A stretch of DNA of 64,000 bases from Cupriavidus sp. (GTDB lineage Bacteria; Pseudomonadota; Gammaproteobacteria; Burkholderiales; Burkholderiaceae). Position 1 is the first letter of the stretch. Each line of letters begins with the position of its first letter. The notes under the pieces were generated by a model. It had not been told where the DNA came from. It worked only from the letters and a program-made list of their open reading frames with translations, and did not search any database. Position numbers and translations under genes: made by a program. This document shows, piece by piece, positions 7,152 to 17,050 of the stretch. Location: positions 62,001 through 126,000 of the forward strand of contig JAPSLP010000003.1 in assembly GCA_031180665.1 (NCBI GenBank), written 5' to 3'.

Positions 7152-10100
7152 ATGAGCTATCCCGCCGATCTGTCAGGTCCCTCGATGGTGCGCCCCATCA
7201 CGGTCCCGCCGCCACCGCCGCCACCGCCGCCGGCACCGTCCGCGCCGCCCCCGCGCGCGGCCGACGCCGAAGCGAACTCGGCCGCGCAGCGCCAGCGCGA
7301 ACAGGCCGAACTGCAGGCGCGGCTGCAGCAGCTGCGCGAACAGATTGCCGCGATGCTCGAGCGCCTGCGCCAGGCACAGGAGGCGGAGGCGGCCGCGCGC
7401 GCGCAGGCGCAGGCCGCGCGCGAGGCCGCCGAGCGTTCGCAGTCGCGCGACGATATCGCCAAGGCCGAGACGGCCGAGGCCACCGCGGCGACGCGCAAGG
7501 CCGAGCTGAACGAGGCCGCGCTCGAACTGGACGCGCACGACAAGCGGATCGCGCTCGATGAGGCCAAGGCCGAGGCGTTGCACGAGCCGGGTCCGCAGAA
7601 CCAGGCCAAGGTAGCCACGGCGCAGGCCGCATACGACGACGCGCAGCAGCTGCACACGGTTTCCGTCGCCGACGTCAATGCCAAGCGGGCCGATGCGGAA
7701 CTGGCCGCCGCCGACCGCGCGGTGACGGCCTTGGCGCCGCCGGGCAGCGATCCGAGCAGGCTGAATGCGGCCGACCGGCAGGCGCTGACCGAGGCGCGCG
7801 AAACGGCCGCTGCCGCCCGACGGCAGTCGGACAGCGCCGCCGCGGCGCTCGAAACCGAATGGCGCCGCTACGAGCGCGATGCCGCGCAGCGTGAGCTGAC
7901 GAGGACCGGCCGCGAGCTGGAGCAGGCCGGCGCGGCGCGCGAGCGTGCCCGCACCGAAGGCGATGCCGCGGCGCTGCAGCGTGCCGACGATGCCTACGGC
8001 GCGGCGCTGGACGCGTGGTGGGTGGCGGACCGGCAGGTCGTCGCCGCGCAGGCATCGTGGGACGCGCAAGATGCCGCCAACGACCTCGCCGCCAAGCAAG
8101 AGCGGCATCGCGCCGACGAAGCGCGCGCCAACCAGTGCCTGGTCGAACCGTCCGAGGTCCAGCAGGCCAGGCAGACGCTGGAGCAACGCAATACGGCCGC
8201 GCAGGCCGCGCTGACCGAGGCGCAATCGGCCAAGGACGATCAGGCCGCGCGCCAGGCCTTGCGCGACCGTGCCGCCGGGATCGACACCGAGTACCGCGAG
8301 GCGCAGACCGGCCTCGAACAGGCCCGCACCGCTTACGAAGGCGCGACGACTTCCGCTGCCCGCGAGGAGGCGCGCATTGCCTACGCCGACGCGCAGGACC
8401 GCATGCAGACCGCGCGCGGCGACCACGACGCGCTGCAGGCCTTGCGCAGTTCGCAGCAGGCCGACGCGGCGCTCGTCGAGGGGCTGCGCGCGAGAGAGAA
8501 GGGCGGAACCGGTGCGCCGGACGATGGTCGCAACGCCACGCTGCGCGAGTCGGCCAGTCAGGGGCGCGCGAACGTGCAGGGAACGGTCGCGAACGCGAAC
8601 GGCGACGCGGCGGATGCGTTGCGGCAGGGCCGGACCGACGAATGGCGCAAGGACGGCGGTGCCGCGCAGCGGGCCTTGCCCACCGCCGACGAGGCCGCCG
8701 CCAATGCGGCGCAGACCTATGAGGCGACGGTGCGGCGCCCGGGGGCGACCCAGCAGGAAATCGACGCCGCGCGCGAGCGCCGCGATGAGACGCGCCTGGC
8801 CCAGGCGCTGGCGCACGACCGCAGCGACGCGCTGGCCGCCACCGAGGCAAGGCGCGCCGCCGAGGGCGAATATGCGCTGGCGCTCGAGGCCCATCGCACG
8901 CACGACTTCTCAGCCACCGAGCCGTCCGGGCCGCTCGCACCGGCCGGACCGTCGGGGCCGTCCGGGCCGCTCACGCCGTCCACGCAGCCGCCGGCATCGT
9001 TGCCGGGCACGGCCCCTTCGCTGTCGACCTCGCCGCTGCTGACGCCGAACCTTGGGACGCCAAACCTCGGCGACGCCGCGCGGCCGGCGCCATGGACCGT
9101 GTTGCCGCCCGGTACCGATGCAGCCGGCAGTGCCAGCGGGAGCCAGACGTCCGCGCCGCCCACGGCCACCCCCTCCACCGCGGCACCGCTGCTGGCGCCG
9201 CCCGGATCGCCGCCGGTTGCGGTCAAGGAGAACGGCCGCTGGTATGTCCAGTACCCGGCCCAGTTCTCGGCGCAGTACCTGACCCCGTACGGCGGCTATC
9301 CGGCCTCGTCGACGACGCTGTCGATCCCGGGGCAGGGCCCGTCGCGGGTCGAAATGGATCCGGTCACCGCGCGCGTCTGGGAAGCACATGCGCAGCTGCA
9401 GTCGGCGCTCACGGCGGAGGACACCGCATGGCGCGACTTCGAGACGCTGAACCAGGACGCGCAGGCCATCGCGCAGGCGCGCCGCGACGGTAACGCATCG
9501 GCCAACGCCAATGCCAATACCAACGGCGCCAGCGGTCCCAACGCCAACCACGACGCCGATCCCGAACTGACCCGCCTCAGCGCGCAGGTCGACACCGACC
9601 ATCGCGCGCTGCTGGCCGCGCTCGGCGCCCGCTTCGAGGCCGAGGACCGTGCGCGCGACCGCGGTGTCGACGTGGGAAAGGACGAAACCGTGATCTCCAC
9701 CGGCGAGGCGCTGGAGCGCGCGCGTGCCACGGCCTCGGCCAGCGCCGCCGAGCTCGAGCGCTATCGCAGCGAGCGCGACAGCGGCGCGGCCAGCGACGAC
9801 GTCGAGCGCCTGCGCAACGAGCACCAGGCATGGAAACAGGAGCATCCCTATCTGCGCGAACAGGACGCGCCGACCTGGGCCCCGCTGCAGCAGGCGCTCG
9901 ACCAGGAGGATGCCGCGCGCCAGCAACTGGTGCAGGAGGCCGCGCAGGCCGGCGCCGCGCAGGAGACCCGCGCACTGACGGCGACGCTGACGCCCGAGCA
10001 GCGCGAGGACCCGGCCGCGCTGTACGAGTTGTTCGTGTCCGATCCGCGCGCGATGGCGCGGGGCGTCATCAACCAGCATTACGTCGACTATGGCGGCCGG

Positions 10101-13100
10101 CCCTACGAGATGGCGGGCCGCACGCATGCCCGCAACATGGCGGGGCTGGCGCTCGGTATTCCGCCAGAGGTCCAGCTTGCGGGCGACGCCGACACGCAGA
10201 CGGAGACGCTGCGCAAGCAGGACATCTTCGCCGGCATCGACGACGACTACGCCGACATGCTCGACGCGGTGGCCGACCAGCTGGTCGAGCAGGGGGGCGA
10301 GCATGCGCGCGTGACCCTGCTGCCGGTGGTCTACGCCAGCCGCGAGCGCGGCATCACGCGCACGATGCTGTTCAAGGTCGAGACGGACCAGGGACCGCGC
10401 TTCGTCGACGAGGCCGGACGCGCCTACGACGACCTGAAGGACTACCGCGAGAACAATACGCTGCCGGCCGCGGATGCCGTGCTGGCGATGCCGCGCGACG
10501 GCGAGTTCACGGTCGACGGCGAGGGCAATATCGAGCTGGAGATCGGCGACGCGCGCATCGAGAGCGGCTGGGAGAGCTTTCGCCGCAAGACCCACCTGGA
10601 TACGATCGCCGCGGGCGTGGGCATCGTTGCCGGCGTGGTGCTGGTGGTCGGCTCGGGCGGCGCGTTGGCGCCTGTCGCCATGGTGGCCGCGGGGGCTGCC
10701 ACTGCCTACGGCGTGGGCACCTCTGCCGCCAGCATCGCCGACCAGATTTCGCATGGCCAGAGCTGGAACCCGGACAAGAACCCGCAGATGCTGATCGATG
10801 GGCTCAATATCCTGGCCGCCGCGCTGGGCGTGCGCGCCGGCGTGGCCGGCGTCAGCGCGGCGCGCAGCGGCCAGCGCGCGCTGGTGGCCGAAAGCCGCGG
10901 CCTGACCGACGAGGCCAGCCAGCTGGCGCTGCGCACGCAGGCGCTGCAGCAGCAGGCCACCCGCAGCGGCCGCCAAGCGCTTGCGGTCGGCGCCGGCACC
11001 TATGGCTATACCGCGTATTCGGCCGTGTCCAATTGGGAGAACATGACGCCCGGCGAGCGTGCCACCACGCGCACGCAGCTGCTGCTCGGCGGCGTGCAGT
11101 TCATGATCAATCCGGTCAGCGGCCGGTGGATCCGCCAGGGCGCCACCGGCGCGCTCGCAGGCACGCGCCATGTCGCGACGGCGTGGCGCGGCACGGTGGC
11201 GGGTCTCGATCGCGGCGCGCAGGCGCTGTCGACGCTGACGATGCCGCTGCGCAATGCCATGCAGACGCCGCTGACCGCGGCCCGCATGCGCCTGGGGCAA
11301 TGGCAGGACACGCTGGCACAGCGGCTGCCAGCCCTGTCGAACCTGGCCGGGTTTCCTGGATCGGCGAGGCGGCAGGGCACCGATCCCGCCGGCGCGGCAC
11401 GGCCCCCGGCAACGCCGGGCCCGTCGGCCGCCCAGCCTCGCTCCGAAACCCCGCCGCACAGCTATCCGGTGGCGCGCACGCGCTGGCGCGCGGTACAGGA
11501 CCGGCTTAGCCGCGTCGATACGCTCGGCATGCTGAACTGGCTCGACGCCGGGCGCCGCGGTGCGGCGCAGGCGATCGGCAAGCAGCGCGATGCCGAGGCC
11601 AAGCTGGTGCGCGCCGCGCGCGAGACTGCGTTCGAGGACGGCCACGCGCTGCACCGCTGGCTGTCCGGACCGATGCGCCAGCAGATGCGGCAGATCGAGG
11701 CACGCGCGCAGTCGCAGCTGGCGCGGCTGCGCTGGGAGACCGACGCCACGCGCCAGCAGGCGATCGTTCGCGACCTGCGGCGCCTTGACACGGCCGCGCA
11801 GCGGCTGGCCACCAGCTGGCATCCGCTGCTGGCGATCGGCCTGCGGCAGGAACTGCGGCGCCTCGCTGCGAACCAGCGCGATTTCAAGGGCGCCGATACC
11901 GTGCTGACCCCGCGCGCCGAGGCCATTCGGCATCTGCGCGGCGAGCTGCAGCAGTGGCGAGCCGCGCTGCCGGCGCGGCAGGTTGCCGCGTCGCGCGACG
12001 CCGGCAGCGTGGCCCATGCGCAAGCGCTGGTGTCCCGGATCGCCGGCCATCGCGCCGCGCTCGCCGATGGTGCGGCGTTGGTGTCGAAGACGCTCGACGC
12101 GATGCGCGCGAATCGCGACGCGGTGCTCGACTACGTGCCGAAGGGCGCGTCCAAGCCGGTTCGCGCATCGATCGAAGGCGATATCCATGCGGTCGCGCCG
12201 CGCCGTTCCGGCGATGCGGCCGCCAATCCGACCACTAATCCGACCACCAATCCGGCCACCACGATGCCGGCGCTGCCGCCACGCTGGCAGCGTGCCGTGG
12301 CGGCGTCGTTGCGGCAGCGGTTCCGCATGGGCATGGCCGACGCCGGCACCGGCCTGCTGTGGCTGCAGGCGCGGCGGCTCGGCATGCTGACGCCGCGCGC
12401 GTCGCTGCGCCTCGCCCCGCATGCGCCGGCCAGTACCGCCGCTCGTACCGCTGACGGCATGACGTGGTCGGCCGTGATGCGATCGGGGCCGGCACGCCCC
12501 CACGCCGACGGCAGCAGGCCGTCACGCAACGGCGCGCTGAACCGGCTCGATGCCGGCCGCGCGATTTTCTACCAGGAGCGCGCCAGCGCGCTGGCGGCGA
12601 AGGCCGCGGCGGCGGGCAATACCAAGTCCAAGCTGGCGGCATGGCAGGCCTTCGTCGATGCCGTGGCCGCGCATTCGCCCGACGTCGCCCGGCGCCTGGC
12701 CGCGGCGGGAGGCGTGCGCGAACGCTACCAGGGCGGCGAGGCGGGGACGGTGCGCCGCTGGCAGGGCTTCGTACCCAGTCGTGCCGAGGCGCGGGGCAGC
12801 GATTCGGCGCGCGAGGTCCGGCGAGCCTATGCCGAACTGCTGCTTGCCGCGGCACGGGTGCGCAAGCGCGATACGCGGCGCGCCGCGGCCGCCAGCCTGC
12901 GCGCATGGCGACAGGCACTGCGCAGCGCCAACGATGCCGCGCGGGTGACCGACGCGCTGTCGGCGCAGTTGCGGACGGCCACGCCCGGCACTGCGACCCA
13001 TCGCGCGCTGACGCGTCAGCATGCGCTGGCGGCCCAGGCGCAGCGGCTCGCGCAGACCAACGCCGAGCGCGCGGGACGCGCGGTGTTCGGCGACGGCGGC

Positions 13101-14885
13101 CCGACGCCGAGGGCCGGATCGGCGCAGCGTGGCCGTGTCGGTCAACCGCCGGCGGACGGTGCGCTGGCCGCGCTGCGCGACACGCATCCCGCGGCATGGC
13201 GCCGCGTGCTGGAGCGCGCGGCACGCCAGATGGAACGGCTCGCGCAGCAGGACGGTGCCGACTCGCCGTGGCAGGCGCAAGCCGTTCACCTGCGCGGTCT
13301 GGCCCGACAGGCCGCCGCCGATCCGCGCCTGACCCGCGTCGGCGAGGGCGTGGCGGCGATGCGCCAATGGCGGCGCGCCGAATGGCAGCGGGCCGATGCC
13401 CGTGTTGCCGAGCAGCAGGCCACGCAGGCGTGGCGGCGCGCGCAACGTGCAAGCGGGGACAGCCCGGCCAATCACCGGGCCAATCGCCAGCCCAATCGTC
13501 AGCCCAATCGCCAGCCCAATCGCCAGCCCAATCGCCAGGACCTGCGCGCGACGATGGACCAGGCCGCGGCCCGCCATCGCGAGGCACGGCGCGAGGCGGC
13601 CGAAGCGCGCCGCGCCGTCTTCGGCCGCGGCGACGGCGCGCTAGCCCGGCTCGCCATCGCCAACCCGCGCGCCGCGGACAGCCTGCTGGCATGGGCGCAG
13701 CGCCAGCAGCGCGCCGATGCGCGGCTGGGCACGGTGTCGCTGGGACCGGTGCGGCAGCGGCTCGAGCGCACCGCCCCGATTGCCCTGCAGGGCGGCCTCG
13801 CCAACGCCGGCGGCGACAGCGCGCTGACCTTCGCGCAGGTCCGCCGCGGCCTGCAGCGCGGCGCGCGCGCCGCGGCGCTGGCCCATGGCGCGTACGCGGC
13901 GGCGACCGGGCAGGTCGACGTGTCGCGCGATCCGAGGGAGCTGCGCAAGTACAACCTGCCGGACACCACGCGCATCGACGGCTGGCAGATCACCTTCCGC
14001 TCGCGCGACGGGCTGAACTCGATGACGCTGTGGCTCAATATCGGCGGCATCAAGTCGCTGTGGGTGGGCGGCAGCACCACGCCGTTCGCGTTCTCGCGCG
14101 ACGGCAAGACGACCGTCGGCACGCGCGACGGCGTCAATATCGTCGAGGGCGGGGTCGCCTATCGCTTCGGTCTGCCGTGGCTGTCGAAGATGGGCATGGC
14201 CAGCCTGCGCGTCGGGCACGTCAAGCACAACATCCTGCGCACCAACTTCGCCAACGGCAGGCTGACCGATGTGGATGGGCAGGCCACATGGTCGTGGCCG
14301 GTGACGCCGGTGCTGATGGATGCGACCAATATCGGCCCGCTGCGCTTCTACGGCTCCAATACCGGCAACCGCCTGCAGATCGGCCAGTACGGCAGCAAGG
14401 TCGCTCCGGCGCAGCTGTGGTATCTGAAGGGACCGGACCTGTCGAAGTCCCGCGTCAGCGAGATCGATGCGATCACGTTGAACAAGGAGTTCCAGTGGCC
14501 GGACCTGTTCGGGTCCGCCGGTCGCCATCGTGCGGTATCGGTCGATACCGTGCGCGGCACCGCGCCACAGATATTGGCCGAGCGGCAGGCCACGGCATCG
14601 GCGATGGCGCCGCCGCATCGCAACCTGTCGCGGCGCGCCGCCGCGGTGCTGGCTGGCTACCATCGGGTCGCGCCGGGCGACACGCTATGGGAGATCGCGC
14701 GCAGCCATCGGGACACCCTGCTGGCTGCCGACCGCGAAGCTGCTGCCGTTCCCCTCGGCGAACTCGGGCAGACCCGCCGGGCGCTCGATCATCTGCTGCA
14801 GCTCAATGGGTCGATCGGCGATCCGGACCGCATCGTGCCCGGCTGGCTGGTCGATATCGCACCGCCGGAAACGCGGCAGGGCTGA
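7152..14885 (+). CDS. Giant multidomain protein 1 (2577 aa): Pro-rich N-terminus, coiled coil, DUF4781-like core, LysM-like C-terminus; candidate secreted effector
   Basis: The function is not known. From the ATG at 7152 (GAGG upstream) the protein has no signal peptide. In order it shows a polyproline run (about residues 18-34), long Ala/Arg/Glu/Gln coiled coil (about 37-583), and a Pro/Ser/Thr linker (590-690). A core follows at about 956-1330 with conserved blocks (FVDEAGRAYDDLKDYRENNT) and a Gly/Ala/Val hydrophobic hairpin (1150-1191). Then come long Arg/Ala helices (1440-2250), a beta-rich segment (2267-2455), and a LysM-like end (2502-2573: YHRVAPGDTLWEIA, then DPDRIVPGWLVDI). The core and C-terminus are paralogous to giant protein 2. 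I recall DUF4781 as the closest named family but cannot verify it. Position beside T3SS genes and the polar, Pro/Ser-rich start suggest a type III substrate; this is inference. Two in-frame 12-bp repeat tracts lie within the gene. Confidence 0.85.
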   Translation: MSYPADLSGPSMVRPITVPPPPPPPPPAPSAPPPRAADAEANSAAQRQREQAELQARLQQLREQIAAMLERLRQAQEAEAAARAQAQAAREAAERSQSRDDIAKAETAEATAATRKAELNEAALELDAHDKRIALDEAKAEALHEPGPQNQAKVATAQAAYDDAQQLHTVSVADVNAKRADAELAAADRAVTALAPPGSDPSRLNAADRQALTEARETAAAARRQSDSAAAALETEWRRYERDAAQRELTRTGRELEQAGAARERARTEGDAAALQRADDAYGAALDAWWVADRQVVAAQASWDAQDAANDLAAKQERHRADEARANQCLVEPSEVQQARQTLEQRNTAAQAALTEAQSAKDDQAARQALRDRAAGIDTEYREAQTGLEQARTAYEGATTSAAREEARIAYADAQDRMQTARGDHDALQALRSSQQADAALVEGLRAREKGGTGAPDDGRNATLRESASQGRANVQGTVANANGDAADALRQGRTDEWRKDGGAAQRALPTADEAAANAAQTYEATVRRPGATQQEIDAARERRDETRLAQALAHDRSDALAATEARRAAEGEYALALEAHRTHDFSATEPSGPLAPAGPSGPSGPLTPSTQPPASLPGTAPSLSTSPLLTPNLGTPNLGDAARPAPWTVLPPGTDAAGSASGSQTSAPPTATPSTAAPLLAPPGSPPVAVKENGRWYVQYPAQFSAQYLTPYGGYPASSTTLSIPGQGPSRVEMDPVTARVWEAHAQLQSALTAEDTAWRDFETLNQDAQAIAQARRDGNASANANANTNGASGPNANHDADPELTRLSAQVDTDHRALLAALGARFEAEDRARDRGVDVGKDETVISTGEALERARATASASAAELERYRSERDSGAASDDVERLRNEHQAWKQEHPYLREQDAPTWAPLQQALDQEDAARQQLVQEAAQAGAAQETRALTATLTPEQREDPAALYELFVSDPRAMARGVINQHYVDYGGRPYEMAGRTHARNMAGLALGIPPEVQLAGDADTQTETLRKQDIFAGIDDDYADMLDAVADQLVEQGGEHARVTLLPVVYASRERGITRTMLFKVETDQGPRFVDEAGRAYDDLKDYRENNTLPAADAVLAMPRDGEFTVDGEGNIELEIGDARIESGWESFRRKTHLDTIAAGVGIVAGVVLVVGSGGALAPVAMVAAGAATAYGVGTSAASIADQISHGQSWNPDKNPQMLIDGLNILAAALGVRAGVAGVSAARSGQRALVAESRGLTDEASQLALRTQALQQQATRSGRQALAVGAGTYGYTAYSAVSNWENMTPGERATTRTQLLLGGVQFMINPVSGRWIRQGATGALAGTRHVATAWRGTVAGLDRGAQALSTLTMPLRNAMQTPLTAARMRLGQWQDTLAQRLPALSNLAGFPGSARRQGTDPAGAARPPATPGPSAAQPRSETPPHSYPVARTRWRAVQDRLSRVDTLGMLNWLDAGRRGAAQAIGKQRDAEAKLVRAARETAFEDGHALHRWLSGPMRQQMRQIEARAQSQLARLRWETDATRQQAIVRDLRRLDTAAQRLATSWHPLLAIGLRQELRRLAANQRDFKGADTVLTPRAEAIRHLRGELQQWRAALPARQVAASRDAGSVAHAQALVSRIAGHRAALADGAALVSKTLDAMRANRDAVLDYVPKGASKPVRASIEGDIHAVAPRRSGDAAANPTTNPTTNPATTMPALPPRWQRAVAASLRQRFRMGMADAGTGLLWLQARRLGMLTPRASLRLAPHAPASTAARTADGMTWSAVMRSGPARPHADGSRPSRNGALNRLDAGRAIFYQERASALAAKAAAAGNTKSKLAAWQAFVDAVAAHSPDVARRLAAAGGVRERYQGGEAGTVRRWQGFVPSRAEARGSDSAREVRRAYAELLLAAARVRKRDTRRAAAASLRAWRQALRSANDAARVTDALSAQLRTATPGTATHRALTRQHALAAQAQRLAQTNAERAGRAVFGDGGPTPRAGSAQRGRVGQPPADGALAALRDTHPAAWRRVLERAARQMERLAQQDGADSPWQAQAVHLRGLARQAAADPRLTRVGEGVAAMRQWRRAEWQRADARVAEQQATQAWRRAQRASGDSPANHRANRQPNRQPNRQPNRQPNRQDLRATMDQAAARHREARREAAEARRAVFGRGDGALARLAIANPRAADSLLAWAQRQQRADARLGTVSLGPVRQRLERTAPIALQGGLANAGGDSALTFAQVRRGLQRGARAAALAHGAYAAATGQVDVSRDPRELRKYNLPDTTRIDGWQITFRSRDGLNSMTLWLNIGGIKSLWVGGSTTPFAFSRDGKTTVGTRDGVNIVEGGVAYRFGLPWLSKMGMASLRVGHVKHNILRTNFANGRLTDVDGQATWSWPVTPVLMDATNIGPLRFYGSNTGNRLQIGQYGSKVAPAQLWYLKGPDLSKSRVSEIDAITLNKEFQWPDLFGSAGRHRAVSVDTVRGTAPQILAERQATASAMAPPHRNLSRRAAAVLAGYHRVAPGDTLWEIARSHRDTLLAADREAAAVPLGELGQTRRALDHLLQLNGSIGDPDRIVPGWLVDIAPPETRQG
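12225..12260 (+). repeat. In-frame 12-bp tandem repeat (three units) inside giant gene 1
   Basis: There are three near-identical units of AATCCGACCACY, the last with one change, encoding Asn-Pro-Thr-Thr or Asn-Pro-Ala-Thr. The unit length is a multiple of three, so copy number could change without breaking the frame. Confidence 0.85.
13467..13538 (+). repeat. In-frame 12-bp tandem repeat (six units) inside giant gene 1
   Basis: There are six 12-bp units. The last three are identical copies of CCCAATCGCCAG and the earlier ones differ by a few bases. They encode repeated Pro/Ala-Asn-Arg-Gln, and the first unit reads Ala-Asn-His-Arg. The tract forms a flexible polar linker within the Arg/Ala-rich helical part and is a candidate for strain-to-strain length variation. 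Confidence 0.9.
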
Positions 14886-15140
14886 CGGGCAGGGCTGACG
14901 GACCGGCGCGAAGTTGCCGTCCTACGAAGCTTCGGTGATGGCAAGGCGCGCCGCTCGCGGTACGCTACGCCATCATCGAGCCCGGCCGCGATGATGGCCG
15001 GGCACGGACGCGCATCGACGCGCATGAACACGCACGGTTGCGGATGAGCACGCCTCGATGCGCATCCCGCGAATCGAGGCGTATTGGCGCATCTCGCACC
15101 GACCACCATTCTTTCTCCGACGACCGATCGTTCCGCCGGC

Positions 15141-15746
15141 ATGCCCGACCACCACTCATCCCACGTCCTTGCACGGCGGCGCCCCCGCGGCGCGCCGCTG
15201 GCGGCCCTGGCCGCGCTGGCGACGCTGACCATCGCGCCTGCCGCCCATGCCCAACTGGTCCCGGTCGAGCGTTCGATCCTGATCCATCGCACGCCCCAGC
15301 AGGTGTGGACGCAGGCCGGCGACTACTGCGCCATCGCCAAGTGGGACGCCGCGCTGCGCTCGTGCAGCGTGGTGCTGGGCGACGGCTCCCCCGGTACCGT
15401 CCGTCGTGCCGAGCGCAAGAACGGCGGGCCGCCGGTGGTCGACGTGCTGGTCGATCGCGGGCCGTACTCCTACGTTTACCGCAAGCTGTCGAACCATACG
15501 CGCGGGCGACTGCAGGTAAGTCCCGGTCCCGATGCCGGCACTGCCGTGGTAACGTGGCAGATGTGGCTCGACCCGCTGTCCGTTCCGGCCGGTCCCCGCG
15601 CCGAATACCCGCAGGCGCTGGGCGACGAAATGCAGAAGGGGCTGGGCCGCATCAAGGTGCTGGCCGAACAGCCGGTCGATGCCGCGCCGGCGTATCCGGT
15701 GCGCGAATCCGCCGACGCGGCGCGTCCGTCGACGCAGGGAGGTTGA
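15141..15746 (+). CDS. Exported SRPBCC (START/polyketide-cyclase fold) protein
   Basis: The product is a 201-residue protein. An Arg-containing N-terminus and hydrophobic core (LAALAALATLTIAPAAHA) indicate Sec export with cleavage after AHA at about residue 37. The mature part has the SRPBCC hydrophobic-ligand fold pattern: IHRTPQQVWTQAGDYCAIAKWD near its start, then alternating beta strands and a long C-terminal helix (about residues 140-180). The substrate or ligand is unknown. I chose the ATG at 15141 because it places the signal peptide at the N-terminus; a longer in-frame start at 15084 is less likely. It stands alone between giant gene 1 and the LysR gene, followed by an inverted-repeat element. 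Confidence 0.75.
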   Translation: MPDHHSSHVLARRRPRGAPLAALAALATLTIAPAAHAQLVPVERSILIHRTPQQVWTQAGDYCAIAKWDAALRSCSVVLGDGSPGTVRRAERKNGGPPVVDVLVDRGPYSYVYRKLSNHTRGRLQVSPGPDAGTAVVTWQMWLDPLSVPAGPRAEYPQALGDEMQKGLGRIKVLAEQPVDAAPAYPVRESADAARPSTQGG

Positions 15747-15765
15747 GCGGCGAAGCATGTCGCCC

Positions 15766-15851
15766 CGTCGTTCCCGCGCAGGCGGGAACCCAGTGTCTTG
15801 GGCGATAGCGCTGGTTCGAAGCCGCTGGGTCCCTGCTTTCGCGGGGACGAC
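15766..15851. repeat. Inverted-repeat element, copy 1 (GTCGTTCCCGCGCAGGCGGGAACCCAG type)
   Basis: An outer inverted repeat of about 27 bp frames the element. The left arm begins CGTCGTTCCCGCGCAGGCGG and the right arm ends CTTTCGCGGGGACGAC. Each arm also folds on itself. A second copy with the same design lies at 29190-29259. This is a common dispersed intergenic repeat type in proteobacteria. The two copies bracket the LysR, DUF1445 and giant 2 genes. Confidence 0.8.
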
Positions 15852-15896
15852 ATGGCAGCGCGACAGCGCTGTACCGTGATTCCAACCCGTGTCGAC

Positions 15897-16874
15897 ATGA
15901 ATCTGCGCTTTCTCGAGACGTTCGTCTGGGTCGCCCGTTTGCGAAGCTTCCGGCTGACCGCGGAAAAACTGTTCACCACCCAGGCCTCGATTTCCAGCCG
16001 CATCGCCGTGCTGGAGGAAGACCTCGGCGTCAAGCTGTTCCTGCGGGACTCGCGCGGCGTATCGCTGACCCCGCAGGGCCAGCAGGTGCTCGAGTACGCC
16101 GAGCGCATGGTCAACACGATGCATCGGCTGCGCCAGTCGATCGACTCCACGCGCGTCAGCGAGGGGCGCCTTCGCATCGGCGCGATGGATTCGGTGATCC
16201 ATACCTGGCTGTCGTCGGTGGTCCGCCGCGTGATGGAGGCCTATCCGGCGCTGGAGATCGAGCTGACCGCCGATGCGGCGCTGAACCTGTGCGACCAGCT
16301 GCAGAAGGGCTATCTCGACATCATCTTCCAGACCGATCTGCTGCGCGTGGAGACCGTGCGCAATATCGAGCTGGCCAAGTACCCGATCCGCTGGATCGTC
16401 GCCAAGGGATCGGCCTATGACCGGCCGTATCGCTCGCTGGACGACCTCGCCGGCGAGCGCGTGATCACCTTCGTCAAGAACTCGCGCCCGCATCAGGACA
16501 TCCTGAGCCTGTTCCATCTGAATGGCGTGCCGTCGCCGCGCATCAGCTGCGTCAATTCGGTCGCGGCGATGACGCGGCTGATCGGCGAGGGCTTCGGCAT
16601 CGGCGCGGTGCCGCCGGTGCTGGTGCGGCGCGAGCTGGAGGACGGCACGCTGACCATCGTCGATATCGACAGCCATCCGCCTTCGCTGGACATCGTCGCC
16701 TCGTGGCGCACCGGCGCGGGCCTGGAGCTGTCGGAGTCGGTGATCGCCCTGACGGTCGGCGTGGTGGCCGCGTTCTGCGCGGAAGCGGGGGAGGACAAGG
16801 CGATGCTGATCGCCAATGCCGCCACGCAGAATAGCGGCGGCGATACCGACGCACGCACCTCGAGCGAGGCCTGA
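15897..16874 (+). CDS. LysR-family transcriptional regulator
   Basis: The product is a 325-residue regulator. An N-terminal winged HTH begins [18 protein letters not shown], with the recognition-helix region [20 protein letters not shown]. It is followed by a periplasmic-binding-protein-like effector domain (about residues 95-300). I chose the ATG at 15897 as the normal family start; the longer frame would include the upstream repeat. It is co-directional with the DUF1445 gene 176 bp downstream, so it may control that gene, giant gene 2, or both. The ligand is unknown; a D-glutamate or 5-oxoproline signal would fit the context but is speculation. Confidence 0.9.
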   Translation: MNLRFLETFVWVARLRSFRLTAEKLFTTQASISSRIAVLEEDLGVKLFLRDSRGVSLTPQGQQVLEYAERMVNTMHRLRQSIDSTRVSEGRLRIGAMDSVIHTWLSSVVRRVMEAYPALEIELTADAALNLCDQLQKGYLDIIFQTDLLRVETVRNIELAKYPIRWIVAKGSAYDRPYRSLDDLAGERVITFVKNSRPHQDILSLFHLNGVPSPRISCVNSVAAMTRLIGEGFGIGAVPPVLVRRELEDGTLTIVDIDSHPPSLDIVASWRTGAGLELSESVIALTVGVVAAFCAEAGEDKAMLIANAATQNSGGDTDARTSSEA

Positions 16875-17050
16875 TCGCAGCGGGCTGTCATTGCCCCAAA
16901 GCAAGCCCAACTTGCCTTTGTCATCGAAAAGCCTTATCGCGCTCCATCCGAAAGTTTTGTTGGACAGCGCATCGGCGCGGCGTCCAGAATCGTTGCACAC
17001 CTCGCGACAGCGCGCGTTGCGCGCGCGTGCACGACTCGACGCCGACGACC

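Noticed and set aside
8910..12503. Minus-strand open frame of 1197 codons inside giant gene 1
   Set aside because: It is a shadow of high GC and third-position bias; the plus strand has the conserved core.
14925..14934. CGAAGCTTCG palindrome after giant gene 1, partly resembling the CTACG dyad (CTACGAAGCTTCGGTG)
   Set aside because: Only the left arm matches CTACG/CGTAG; the right arm has two mismatches, and no gene start lies at the right distance, so I did not count it as a box.
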